Notes under the pieces: model-generated | Seen by the model: only the letters and a program-made list of their open reading frames with translations | Database searches by the model: none | What the model was told of the DNA's origin: nothing | From: Anaerolineaceae bacterium UBA6086 | GTDB lineage: Bacteria > Chloroflexota > Anaerolineae > Anaerolineales > Anaerolineaceae | Direction of reading: 5' to 3' | DNA length: 52,904 nucleotides | NCBI GenBank assembly: GCA_002436005.1 | Contig: DIXG01000015.1 | Coordinates: 888 to 53,791 of the forward strand | Program-made: the position numbers and the translations under genes | Shown here: in pieces, positions 43,622 through 51,414 of the stretch | Position numbering within the stretch: the stretch's first letter is position 1 | Layout: each line of letters opens with the position of its first letter

Positions 43622-43648
43622 CATAGCTGTGCATTCTGAGATGCAAAT

Positions 43649-43789
43649 ACCTTCTTTCATTCGGACTGTTACCGCCGGCACCGGATTCACACCGGTTCAT
43701 GCACCTTTTTTGTGCTCGTGGGCTCTCCCTGGTTAGGGATGACCACCGGTCGGGAATTGGATCTGAGATCCGCACCCTGCCCCGAAGGT
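43649..43789 (-). ncRNA. FMN riboswitch (RFN element)
   Basis: The minus strand reads CTTCGGGGCAGGGTG, TTCCCGACCGGTGG, AGAGCCCACGAGC, ACCGGTGTGAATCCGGTGCC, GGCGGTAACAGTCCG and finally AATGAAAGAAGG, in that order. These are the conserved blocks of the FMN riboswitch, including the closing GGGGCAGGGTG / GAAGG helix. It senses FMN and controls the downstream transporter, normally off at high FMN. Terminator and start codon follow within 56 bases of its 3' end. Confidence 0.97.
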
Positions 43790-43808
43790 TCTTGTTGATT
43801 ATTGCTAA

Positions 43809-43837
43809 AGTATATCCGTTAGGATGGGCACTGTCAA
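43809..43837 (-). promoter_or_regulatory. Sigma70 promoter of the ribXY-type operon
   Basis: A perfect -35 box TTGACA (43837-43832) and -10 box TATACT (43814-43809) are separated by 17 bases on the minus strand. They sit 20 bases before the aptamer. Confidence 0.9.
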
Positions 43838-43889
43838 TCAAGATTTTTGCAGCAGGGCAGGGATTGTAAAGGGTTGGACAAACAAACTT

Positions 43890-43911
43890 GCGGACTAAAG
43901 TCCGCAGTCCG
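43890..43911 (-). repeat. Single inverted-orientation copy of the GCGGACT palindrome
   Basis: GCGGACTAAAGTCCGC followed by AGTCCG is the exact reverse complement of the unit at 22995-23016. It lies between the divergent riboflavin transporter and hydrolase operons. With the riboswitch and promoters it accounts for the 439-bp gap 43594-44032. Confidence 0.9.
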
Positions 43912-43972
43912 AACAAATAACATCCGGCATCAACCCTCATCTGCACCTGCCCGGTTTGTAAAACCTTTCGCC

Positions 43973-44002
43973 TTGCTATCCCCCTACCCGCAGCCCTATA
44001 AT
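43973..44002 (+). promoter_or_regulatory. Promoter of the hydrolase-selenoprotein operon
   Basis: -35 TTGCTA (43973-43978) and a perfect -10 TATAAT (43997-44002) with an 18-base spacer lie 31 bases upstream of the ATG at 44033. Confidence 0.6.
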
Positions 44003-44032
44003 GGGACTTAGATAGGAAATTATGGCATAGAG

Positions 44033-44794
44033 ATGAAAAAACTTTTACGGATCCTCGGCTTTACCTTGCTCACCTTCGTGATCGTGGCGATCACAGGCTT
44101 TTTAGTGTGGGCAGCCACACCTCCTGCCCCCGAAAGCCCCGCTCTCGAGAGCATGCAATCCACACAAGCGGTCGACTTAAAAGAAATGGACCGCTGGCTG
44201 GTCTTCACACCCACGGATATCACCCCCAGGACAGGACTGATCCTCTATCCTGGCGGACGTGTGGATTACAGGGCTTACAGCGCACATGCCCAGGGAATCG
44301 CCGCTGAAGGTTTTTTGGTGGTGGTTGTGCCCATGCCGCTCAATTTTGCCTTTCTTGGCGCCAACCGTGCGGCAGATGTGATTTCAACCTTTGCTGAGAT
44401 TGAGACATGGGCTATTGGCGGTCATTCATTGGGCGGTGCGATGGCTGCCGAATTTGCCTATGATAACCCCAACCTGGTCGATGGTCTGGTTTTATGGGCT
44501 TCTTACCCGGCACAAAACACAGATTTTTCCACATCTCAACTGGACGTGCTATCGATATCCGCCAGCAACGACGGCCTCGCCACACCGCAGGATATTGCAG
44601 ATTCCATCACACGTCTGCCCGAGGATGCCATTTTTATTGAAATTGAGGGCGGCAACCACGCCGGTTTTGGCTGGTATGGCCCGCAAAGTGGCGATGGTCA
44701 GCTGTCGATTTCACAGGAGGCACAGCAGCGCCAGATCGTTTCAGATACCTCACAGTGGTTAAAATCACTGCAAATTGAAAGCAGCATGGAGTGA
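44033..44794 (+). CDS. Membrane-anchored alpha/beta hydrolase
   Basis: The 253-residue protein has an N-terminal signal anchor (LLRILGFTLLTFVIVAITGF) and an alpha/beta-hydrolase core. TGLILYPGGRVDYRAY holds the oxyanion strand, GGHSLGGAMA the nucleophile Ser, ISASNDG the acid region and EIEGGNHAGFG the catalytic His. The core would face outside. Related proteins include dienelactone-hydrolase-like enzymes; the substrate is unknown. Its stop overlaps the SD region of the next gene, so the pair is coupled. Confidence 0.82.
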   Translation: MKKLLRILGFTLLTFVIVAITGFLVWAATPPAPESPALESMQSTQAVDLKEMDRWLVFTPTDITPRTGLILYPGGRVDYRAYSAHAQGIAAEGFLVVVVPMPLNFAFLGANRAADVISTFAEIETWAIGGHSLGGAMAAEFAYDNPNLVDGLVLWASYPAQNTDFSTSQLDVLSISASNDGLATPQDIADSITRLPEDAIFIEIEGGNHAGFGWYGPQSGDGQLSISQEAQQRQIVSDTSQWLKSLQIESSME

Positions 44795-44796
44795 GC

Positions 44797-45780
44797 ATGA
44801 AAAAAGGCTGGAAAATCACGCTCATCATTATTACCTCCCTGATCGTGCTGCTGCTGGCAGGCCCTTTCCTGGTGCCTGTTCCACCGCTGAAGGACACCCA
44901 ACCCGTCAGTGAATTGGCGGACCCTGACAGCCAGTTCATCGAAATCAACAACCTTCAGGTGCACTACAAAAAAGCTGGCAATGGCGAGCCTGTCTTCATC
45001 CTCCTGCATGGTTTCGGCGCCAGTACCTTTTCCTGGCGGGAAGTGATCGACCCGCTTTCGAACACTGGAACGGTGATTGCCTATGACCGCCCAGCCTTCG
45101 GGCTGACAGAGCGCCCCATGGAATGGGAAGGCGATAACCCCTACACCCAGCAAAGCAACCTCGCCATCCTTTCAGGGCTGATGGACGCATTCGAAATTCA
45201 GCAGGCAGTCCTGGTGGGCAATTCTGCCGGGGGCACGCTGGCAACCGCTTTTGCGCTCGAATATCCGGAGCGGGTTCAAGCCCTCATCCAGGTGGATGCC
45301 GCCATTTATCAGACCATGCCCGATTCACTGGTGCTGCGCTGGCTGCTGCAAACGCCCCAGATGGGCCATCTCGGTCCGTTAGTGTCGCGCCGCCTGGCTG
45401 CCAGCCAGGGCGATGCCTTCCTGCAGAGCGCCTGGTATGACCCATCCAGGCTTGAAGCGGACCCCCAAATCATCACAGGCTACCGCAAACCCTTGATGGC
45501 TGATAACTGGGATCGTGCTCTATGGGAATTCACCCAGGCTTCGAACGCCCCCAATTTAGCCGAAAAATTAGGTCAAATCACAGTTCCCACCCTGGTCATC
45601 TCGGGTGATAGCGACCAAATCGTGCCTGTAGAAAACAGCCGCCAGCTGGCAAAGGATATCCCCGGGGCGCAATGGGTGGTGCTGGAAAACTGCGGGCATC
45701 TGCCGCAGGAGGAATGTCCGGATGCGTTTTTAGCAGCTGTAACACAATTTATCTCCAACTTAGAAAAAGGTGCACAATGA
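44797..45780 (+). CDS. Membrane-anchored alpha/beta hydrolase
   Basis: The 327-residue protein has an N-terminal hydrophobic anchor and the hydrolase motifs HGFGAS (oxyanion), DRPAFG, VLVGNSAGGTLA with the nucleophile Ser, ISGDSDQIVP with the Asp and NCGHLPQEECP with the His. It is likely exported and membrane tethered; substrate unknown. ATG 44797 has GGAG five bases ahead, preferable to the GTG at 44791. The stop overlaps the next start by four bases. Confidence 0.85.
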   Translation: MKKGWKITLIIITSLIVLLLAGPFLVPVPPLKDTQPVSELADPDSQFIEINNLQVHYKKAGNGEPVFILLHGFGASTFSWREVIDPLSNTGTVIAYDRPAFGLTERPMEWEGDNPYTQQSNLAILSGLMDAFEIQQAVLVGNSAGGTLATAFALEYPERVQALIQVDAAIYQTMPDSLVLRWLLQTPQMGHLGPLVSRRLAASQGDAFLQSAWYDPSRLEADPQIITGYRKPLMADNWDRALWEFTQASNAPNLAEKLGQITVPTLVISGDSDQIVPVENSRQLAKDIPGAQWVVLENCGHLPQEECPDAFLAAVTQFISNLEKGAQ

Positions 45781-46250
45781 GCAATCAAAAAGTGAATGTA
45801 GGCGAAACCCCTCCAGATTTTACGCTGCAGGATACACACGGCGAGTCGATCACCCTGTCCGATTTCAGGGGCAAAAAGAATGTTTATTTGATCTTCAATC
45901 GCGGGTTTACCTGACCGTACTGCCGCGGGCACATGGCGCAGGTGCGCCAGGATTATGAAAAATTCGTCCAGCGAGATACGGTCGTCATCGCCATCGGACC
46001 GGAAGACCGGGAGACATTTCAGCGCTACTGGGAACAACAGGATATGCCCTTCATCGGGCTGGCAGACCCGGACCATGCCGTCGCAGGGCTGTATGACCAG
46101 GAAGTGAAATTACTGAAGTTTGGACGCATCCCGGCTCAAATGGTGGTGGATAAAACTGGCACGCTCAAATTCGTTCATTATGCCAGGTCCATGTCGGATA
46201 TCCCGGAAAATGAGGAAATTCTTGACCTGCTGGACCAGCTCAACATATAA
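45777..46250 (+). CDS. Probable selenoprotein: thioredoxin-fold/AhpC-like redox protein with in-frame UGA (Sec46)
   Basis: Read through TGA at 45912-45914, the frame gives 157 residues and a full redoxin domain. It runs from VGETPPDFTLQDTHGE and GKKNVYLIFNRGFT, then UGA, then PYCRGHMAQVRQDYEKF, PFIGLADPDHAVAGLY, and GRIPAQMVVDKTG to EEILDLLDQLNI. Relatives have Cys at the UGA position (FTCPYC), so the active site reads U-P-Y-C with Sec46 and Cys49. A hairpin at 45934-45949 lies in the window expected for a bacterial SECIS. It probably reduces peroxides or disulfides in the cytoplasm; no signal peptide is seen. Coupled by ATGA to the hydrolase upstream. The alternative is a Cys-to-stop mutation. 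Confidence 0.78.
45934..45949 (+). promoter_or_regulatory. Candidate bacterial SECIS hairpin
   Basis: TGGCGC (45934-45939) pairs with GCGCCA (45944-45949) around an AGGT loop, so the loop keeps a G near its start. The loop begins 25 bases after the TGA, within the roughly 16-37 base distance used for bacterial SECIS elements. The bulge seen in some SECIS stems is not present. Confidence 0.5.
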
Positions 46251-46297
46251 AAAAATTGAAGGACGATTAATCTTTATTGGTGCTTACAAGTGTAAAT

Positions 46298-46984
46298 ATG
46301 ACGCAAAACATTCTCGTCGCCGGTGCGACCGGACGTACCGGTCACATTATTACTCAGAAATTGATCCAGCAGGGCTATGCAACCCATGCCCTGGTGCGAG
46401 ATCTGGCTGATGCTAAAAAGCTCCTGGGAATCGATTTGACCTTTCACCAGGGCGATGTGCGCAATCTTGAATCCGTGATGGGTGCCATGTCGGGCATTGA
46501 TGCGGTGACCTCAGTCATTGGCGCCAGGACCCCTGTTGGCAAAAACTGCCCTAAAAACGTGGATTACCAGGGTGTGGTCAACCTTGTGCACGCTGCCGTT
46601 GAACACAATGTCCACCGATTTATCCTGGTGTCCTCGATTGCGGTCACCCATCCCGAACATCCCCTGAACTGCTTTGGGAAAGTGCTGGATTGGAAACGCA
46701 AAGCAGAAAAGGTGCTGCAGGACAGCCCACTGGAGTATGCTGTCATCCGTCCTGGCGGACTGATTGACATTCCAGGAGAGCAAAGGACGCTGATCTTTGA
46801 CCAGGGAGATCATTTAATGGGAACGATCAGCCGGGATAGTGTGGCAGAAACCTGCCTGCAGGCGCTCAGGCTTTCCTCGCCGCTGCAAATCACCTTTGAA
46901 GTCATCGAGAAAGACCATAAGGGACAGCCCAACTGGGAGCAATTATTTCAATCTCTGTCTCGTGACGGGGTGCAGCAGAGTTGA
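46298..46984 (+). CDS. NAD(P)-binding Rossmann-fold protein (atypical SDR, NmrA/DUF2867-like)
   Basis: The 228-residue protein has the nucleotide motif ILVAGATGRTGHII. GDVRNLESV and FILVSSIAVTHPEHPLNC carry the Ser region, and YAVIRPGGL replaces the usual YxxxK. This is the atypical SDR-5 type, often a redox sensor or NAD(P)-dependent isomerase. ATG 46298 was chosen over an in-frame TTG at 46277. It follows the UGA-containing gene after 47 bases on the same strand. Function unknown. Confidence 0.8.
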   Translation: MTQNILVAGATGRTGHIITQKLIQQGYATHALVRDLADAKKLLGIDLTFHQGDVRNLESVMGAMSGIDAVTSVIGARTPVGKNCPKNVDYQGVVNLVHAAVEHNVHRFILVSSIAVTHPEHPLNCFGKVLDWKRKAEKVLQDSPLEYAVIRPGGLIDIPGEQRTLIFDQGDHLMGTISRDSVAETCLQALRLSSPLQITFEVIEKDHKGQPNWEQLFQSLSRDGVQQS

Positions 46985-47018
46985 CCTCCTCCTGCACTCG
47001 AATAAATCCTGGCAGCCT

Positions 47019-49193
47019 CTATCCCCTGAAACGCATTGCCCGTAAGCCATTTAGCGTGACCAGCAACGAAACACCCATATCTGCCATCACCGCCAGCCAC
47101 AGCGGCGCATAGCCGAGGAATGCAATCACGGCCACCAACAGCTTGCTTGCCAGGCTAAAAATGATGTTTTGGCGCACTAAACGGGTGGCAAAAGCCGATA
47201 ATTTGATCGCAAAGGGTAATTTTCGGATGTCATCAGCCATCAAGACCACATCGGCTGTTTCCATCGCCTGGGCACTTCCGCTGCCGCCCATCGCAATGCC
47301 CAGGTCAGCTAAAGCGAGTGCAGGCGCGTCATTGATCCCATCTCCCACCATGGCCACCATACCATATTCCTCGCGCAGGCTTCGAATAGCATCCCTTTTA
47401 TCGCCAGGCAGCAGGCTTGCCCTGACCTCATCCAGTCCAATCCTTGTGCCAATCTCGCCAGCCACTGTGGCGTTATCGCCGGTGAGCATGACGGTATGCT
47501 TTTTCATCTGGCGCAGTTCTGTAATCACCCTGTGTGAATCCTGGCGGGGGGTATCGGCGACTGCCATAAATCCGCGCACCTTTTCGCCATCACAAATCAG
47601 CATGGCAGTCTTGCCTTCCGATTCGGCCTGATGCACCCACTGACGCACTGCAGGGGGTATGTGGTGCTCTTCTTCAAACAGCCGCAAACTCCCGATGGTC
47701 ATCCTCTGGCCGTCAATGGTGCCTTCTATGCCCAATCCCCCGCGCGTCACCAGGTTTTGAGCAGCAGGATAAGCCTCCTGCACACCGCGCCATTCGGCTT
47801 CTTCAGCAATCGCCTGCGCCAGGGGGTGGGTGCTGTGGCGTTCCAACGCATGTGCCAGCGCCACCATATCATCACAGGCTTCACAAGCGTCTTCACCCTG
47901 GCAGCCCAGATCACGGCAATCCACCACCTTTGGTTCACCCTTGGTGAGTGTGCCAGTTTTATCAAAGGCAAACGCGCTGATCTTTGAGAGCATCTCCACA
48001 AACAACCCGCCCTTAAATAAAACTCCTTCCCTGGCCGCGCGGGTCAGGCTGGCGACCATTGTCACAGGCGTTGAAATCACCAATGCACAGGGGCAGCTGA
48101 TCACCAACAGCACCAGCGACCGGTGCAACCAGCCGCGTGTCCCATCTACCATGTTCAGGAATGGCTCGCCAAAGAAGAGCGGGGGGAGAGATGCCATCAA
48201 AATCGCCAGTACCACCATGGCAGGCGTGTAATATTTGGCAAACTTTTCAATAAATTTTTGACTGCGGGACTGCCGCGATTGTGCCTCAGTCACCATCTCG
48301 ATGATACGGTGCAGGGTGGAATCCGCCACCAGCCGGCTCACCTCCACAATCAAACGACCGCTGCCGTTCACCGTTCCGCTGAAGACCTCGTCCCCAACGT
48401 TTTTCCAGACTGGCAAGCTCTCGCCAGTGATGGGCGCCTGGTTCAGGTCGCTCTCACCCTCCACAATCACGCCATCCAGCGGCAGCCGTTCGCCAGGGCG
48501 GACGATGAACCGGTCTCCGATGACGAGCATTTCCACCGGGACAAGGCTCTCGACGCCATCCTCCAGCTTTACGGCGTGGGTGGGCGTCAGCGAGGTCAGC
48601 CGAGAGATCGTGCCGCGTGCCCGTTCATTTGTAAACCCTTCCAACGCTTCCGCCAGGTCGAAAAGCAAGATCAACGATGCGGCTTCAGCATATTCGCCAA
48701 TCACCACAGCGCCAATACCAGCCATCGTCATCAAAAAGTTGATGTTGAAAGTATGGTTGACCCATAAATTGACCAGTCCACTGCGGGCGATCGGCCAGCC
48801 TGCCATGATAAGCGCGCCGATTTGCAGGCTGATCACAGCCCATTCCGGGGCACCTATCCAGCCCAAAGCCAGGGAAAGCAATACCACGACCCCCGCAATC
48901 AAGGCTAATTTCGATTCAACCTGCGCCAGAAGGTAGCGCCAGAATCCCAGGACAGCATTGGGCTGATCCGCAGGATTTTGTCCATCCTGGTCCGCATCAG
49001 CCACGCCGTAGCCCATGGTGGTGATCATCTTGTGAAGGTCCTTGTCTTTTACATCCCCAATCACCCTCATCACACCATCAAAGAATTGCAAGCTAACTTC
49101 TTCCACGCCAGGGAGCTTTGCCACCGAGGCTTCCAGCCCGCGGGCGCAGTCCATACAATCCAGACCCGTAATTCTTAGTTTCGTTTCAGCCAT
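47019..49193 (-). CDS. cadA: Heavy-metal P1B-type ATPase (CadA/ZntA-like)
   Basis: The 724-residue pump has an N-terminal metal-binding domain with GLDCMDC. The transmembrane SCPCALVIS carries the CPC motif, DKTGTLTKGEP the phosphorylated Asp, HP occurs in a THPLAQAI segment and GDGINDAPAL forms the hinge. This pattern fits Zn/Cd/Pb export. The ArsR gene upstream is 13 bases away. Start ATG 49193 gives the conserved MAETKLRITGLDC; the longer frame runs into arsR. A Cys-rich insert CRDLGCQGEDACEACDD near the DKTGT motif is unusual. Confidence 0.92.
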   Translation of the reverse strand: MAETKLRITGLDCMDCARGLEASVAKLPGVEEVSLQFFDGVMRVIGDVKDKDLHKMITTMGYGVADADQDGQNPADQPNAVLGFWRYLLAQVESKLALIAGVVVLLSLALGWIGAPEWAVISLQIGALIMAGWPIARSGLVNLWVNHTFNINFLMTMAGIGAVVIGEYAEAASLILLFDLAEALEGFTNERARGTISRLTSLTPTHAVKLEDGVESLVPVEMLVIGDRFIVRPGERLPLDGVIVEGESDLNQAPITGESLPVWKNVGDEVFSGTVNGSGRLIVEVSRLVADSTLHRIIEMVTEAQSRQSRSQKFIEKFAKYYTPAMVVLAILMASLPPLFFGEPFLNMVDGTRGWLHRSLVLLVISCPCALVISTPVTMVASLTRAAREGVLFKGGLFVEMLSKISAFAFDKTGTLTKGEPKVVDCRDLGCQGEDACEACDDMVALAHALERHSTHPLAQAIAEEAEWRGVQEAYPAAQNLVTRGGLGIEGTIDGQRMTIGSLRLFEEEHHIPPAVRQWVHQAESEGKTAMLICDGEKVRGFMAVADTPRQDSHRVITELRQMKKHTVMLTGDNATVAGEIGTRIGLDEVRASLLPGDKRDAIRSLREEYGMVAMVGDGINDAPALALADLGIAMGGSGSAQAMETADVVLMADDIRKLPFAIKLSAFATRLVRQNIIFSLASKLLVAVIAFLGYAPLWLAVMADMGVSLLVTLNGLRAMRFRG

Positions 49194-49206
49194 GTTGTAA
49201 AAAACC

Positions 49207-49536
49207 TCAATCAAAAAGGATATGTTCCAGAGTGCGCAAGAGGATATCGCGCACGTGGTCATCTGCCAGAGAGTAGAACACTTCACGCCCGTCTTTACGA
49301 TAGCGGACGATATCCAGCGTGCGCAACAGGCGCAGCTGGTGCGAGACAGCACTCTGCGAAACAGCCAGGTGTTCTGCCAGGCTGCTCACACTGTGCTCAT
49401 CATTGAATAACAATGCCAAAATACGCAAACGAGTCGGGTCCGCCAGGGCTTTGAAGCTTTCCGCCATGGTGATGATGGTCTCTTCCGACAGTAATTCGTC
49501 CAATTGGCTCAAATCAATCAAATTGTGATCTATCAT
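49207..49536 (-). CDS. ArsR/SmtB-family metal-sensing repressor
   Basis: The 109-residue protein has the winged-helix pattern FKALADPTRLRILALL, LAVSQSAVSHQLRLLR as recognition helix and the YRKDGREVFYSL wing. The C-terminal helix has D-x-H-x10-H (DDHVRDILLRTLEH), the alpha5-type zinc site of SmtB/CzrA/ZiaR, but the final expected ligand is shifted. There is no alpha3 Cys pair. It should repress its own operon with the metal ATPase until Zn or Cd binds. AAGGA lies six bases ahead of the ATG. Confidence 0.9.
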   Translation of the reverse strand: MIDHNLIDLSQLDELLSEETIITMAESFKALADPTRLRILALLFNDEHSVSSLAEHLAVSQSAVSHQLRLLRTLDIVRYRKDGREVFYSLADDHVRDILLRTLEHILFD

Positions 49537-49546
49537 TACTTATCCT

Positions 49547-49568
49547 TGAATATGTGAGCACTTATTCA
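49547..49568. promoter_or_regulatory. Candidate ArsR/SmtB operator
   Basis: TGAATA (49547-49552) and TATTCA (49563-49568) form an inverted repeat with a 10-base centre, matching the spacing of SmtB/CzrA-type operators. It lies between the -10 box and start codon of the arsR gene. Confidence 0.7.
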
Positions 49569-49575
49569 TATATTA

Positions 49576-49603
49576 AATATAACCAAATTATTTGAATTGT
49601 CAA
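49576..49603 (-). promoter_or_regulatory. Promoter of the arsR-cadA operon
   Basis: -35 TTGACA (49603-49598) and -10 TATATT (49581-49576) with a 16-base spacer lie on the minus strand, 40 bases before the ArsR start. The operator is immediately downstream of the -10. Confidence 0.85.
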
Positions 49604-50140
49604 GCAAAAGGTGGGATAAGCAAAAATGACCGAAGTGTGCTTAAATAAATAACCTTGTATGCACCATCCTTAATTGGAGCATCATCATCCAAACCTGCAG
49701 AACTTCGTTCAAATCAATCATCACACAATAATTTTTATATAAGTTACCTGCACCTTTTTGGTAAATCAGCCAGAAGATATGACAAAATAGTTACTAAATT
49801 CGTTTGCATACAATATTGCTCCTTGCAGGAAAACAATTTTATTGTTAAACTTACAAGGTAATTTGTGATAACAGCGATCATTACAATTGCCTGATCAATA
49901 CAACAGTTAACCACTACAAAAATATTAGAGATGATAGAAAAGCAAGAGACAACAGACGATAGTGACAGTCCTTTAGGCGACCAAGATAGATACTTAGACG
50001 GGTCATGCACGGTATAAATTAAGCACACAAATCATCCTCAGAAGATGACAGGAGCTTGATTTATCCCGAGCTCCTGTTTTCATTTCTCCTCCGGTTGCTG
50101 CTAGATAAGAAGCCAAAAGGTGCCTGGAAAGAGGTGAGAG
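49604..50140 (+). promoter_or_regulatory. AT-rich leader/intergenic region upstream of the MgtE-N/CBS gene
   Basis: No coding region is supported here. The stretch is AT-rich and its only clear structure is the terminator at 50048-50080. Because no plus-strand gene ends nearby, the terminator probably belongs to a leader of the downstream gene. I looked for the conserved blocks of the M-box (ykoK) and yybP-ykoY riboswitches and did not find them. A short CATC…GATG hairpin lies near 50033-50047. Confidence 0.4.
50048..50080 (+). terminator. Orphan terminator 61 bases ahead of the MgtE-N/CBS gene
   Basis: ACAGGAGCT (50048-50056) and AGCTCCTGT (50069-50077) form a perfect 9-bp stem with a 12-nt loop, followed by TTTCATTTC. 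The T-tract is only on the plus strand, so the hairpin points into the downstream gene. The previous plus-strand gene ended 3 kb earlier. Confidence 0.72.
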
Positions 50141-51400
50141 ATGATTTACTTTAGCCAATTGATCAACCAGAACGTTTGGGATGGTTTTGGCAATGTTGTG
50201 GGGAAATTAGAAGATGTTCTCATTGATGCAACTGAGAAGAAAATGCCGCCCATTGTGGCGCTTTCGCTTAAGAAAAACGCTGCAGGAATTGAATTTATCC
50301 CGGCAAACCAGATTGCCAGCCTTTGGCCCAGCATCACCCTGAAAGTCGGAAAAGATCGAATTAAACCCTTCAAACCTTCTGGTCATGAATTACCCCTGCT
50401 CGATCGCGTCCTGGATCAGCAAATTGTGGATACGGAGGGAAAACGCCTGGTACGCGTCAATGACCTGCAATTAGCTCTGGCTCGCGAACAATTTGTTCTG
50501 ACAGGGGTGGATGTCAGCGGCACAGGGCTTCTCCGGCGGCTGGGCTTAGAGAAAATCGGAAAAGCAATCGGGGGAGTCATCAAAAAGGCGCCAGGTACTG
50601 TTGTCATTCCCTGGGAATTTGTGGCTTCCATTGAGCACGATGACCCGCTGCGTTTGAGTGTGTCACAACACAAAATTGTAAAAATGCCACCCGCTGATAT
50701 TGCTGCCATTGTGGATGAACTCGATCGGCACACCACAACCGCCCTGCTGGAAGGCTTTGCTAACCAAGACCTGGCAGACACGCTGGAAGAAAGCTCACCC
50801 GGCTTACAAATGGCTATCCTCTCCAACCTATCCCCTGAACGGGCAGCCGACATCCTGGAAGAAATGGACCCTGATGAAGCTGCTGACCTGCTGGCAGATT
50901 TACCAAACCACACCAGTGAATCTCTCCTCAACCTGATGGAGAAAGACGAAGCCCTCGAGGTTCGCAACTTATTGGCTTACCCAGAAGATACAGCAGGCGG
51001 CATCATGACCACAGAGTTTGCCCATGTGCCAAGCAACCTGACCGTTCAAGAAGCCATTGACTTTCTCCGTCAATCGGAAGATGCCCATGAAGATGAAATT
51101 ATGTACTATGTTTACATCCTTGACGAGGCAAATCGCTTAAAAGGTATGGTAACCTTGCGCGACCTGGTGATGGCGGATCCTCAGAACAGCCTGCGCCAGT
51201 GGGAAGAAGGGGATCAGATTACCGTCGAGCCGTTGACGCCTGAAAAAGAAGTGGCTTATCAGATCGCAAAATACAACTTGCTGTCCATCCCGGTCATTAA
51301 CCCGGACAGTAACGAAATGCTGGGAATCGTGACCGTTGATGACGCCGTGGACATTGTCCTGCCAACAGCCTGGAAGAAACGTCTGCCAAGGTTGTTCTGA
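50141..51400 (+). CDS. PRC-barrel / MgtE-N / CBS-pair cytosolic regulator-like protein
   Basis: The 419-residue protein has two PRC-barrel-like units (GNVVGKLEDVLID near residue 18 and DTEGKRLVRVNDL near 97). An MgtE N-domain follows (LEGFANQDLADTLEESSPG, then ADILEEMDPDEAADLLADLP) and a CBS pair (AGGIMTTEF… and ITVEPLTPEKE…) ends the chain. The transmembrane channel of MgtE is absent. In MgtE these cytosolic domains sense Mg2+ and gate the pore. The NRAMP-like transporter gene follows 14 bases downstream, so this protein likely regulates it; that is inference. SD GAGGTG precedes the ATG. Confidence 0.85.
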   Translation: MIYFSQLINQNVWDGFGNVVGKLEDVLIDATEKKMPPIVALSLKKNAAGIEFIPANQIASLWPSITLKVGKDRIKPFKPSGHELPLLDRVLDQQIVDTEGKRLVRVNDLQLALAREQFVLTGVDVSGTGLLRRLGLEKIGKAIGGVIKKAPGTVVIPWEFVASIEHDDPLRLSVSQHKIVKMPPADIAAIVDELDRHTTTALLEGFANQDLADTLEESSPGLQMAILSNLSPERAADILEEMDPDEAADLLADLPNHTSESLLNLMEKDEALEVRNLLAYPEDTAGGIMTTEFAHVPSNLTVQEAIDFLRQSEDAHEDEIMYYVYILDEANRLKGMVTLRDLVMADPQNSLRQWEEGDQITVEPLTPEKEVAYQIAKYNLLSIPVINPDSNEMLGIVTVDDAVDIVLPTAWKKRLPRLF

Positions 51401-51414
51401 AATTATTGGAGTAG

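Noticed and set aside
45672..45914. A truncated redoxin gene ending at the TGA
   Set aside because: The frame continues after TGA with the rest of the domain in the same phase; reading it as a stop would remove the fold core.
49194..49352. N-terminal extension of the P-type ATPase into arsR
   Set aside because: Those 53 codons are the shadow of arsR in another frame; the metal-binding domain starts at ATG 49193.
49655..50028. Short frames on both strands in the AT-rich gap
   Set aside because: Low-complexity translations without SD or motif; the region fits better as non-coding.
49860..50140. M-box (ykoK) or yybP-ykoY riboswitch ahead of the Mg-transport genes
   Set aside because: The conserved sequence blocks of both classes were looked for and not found.
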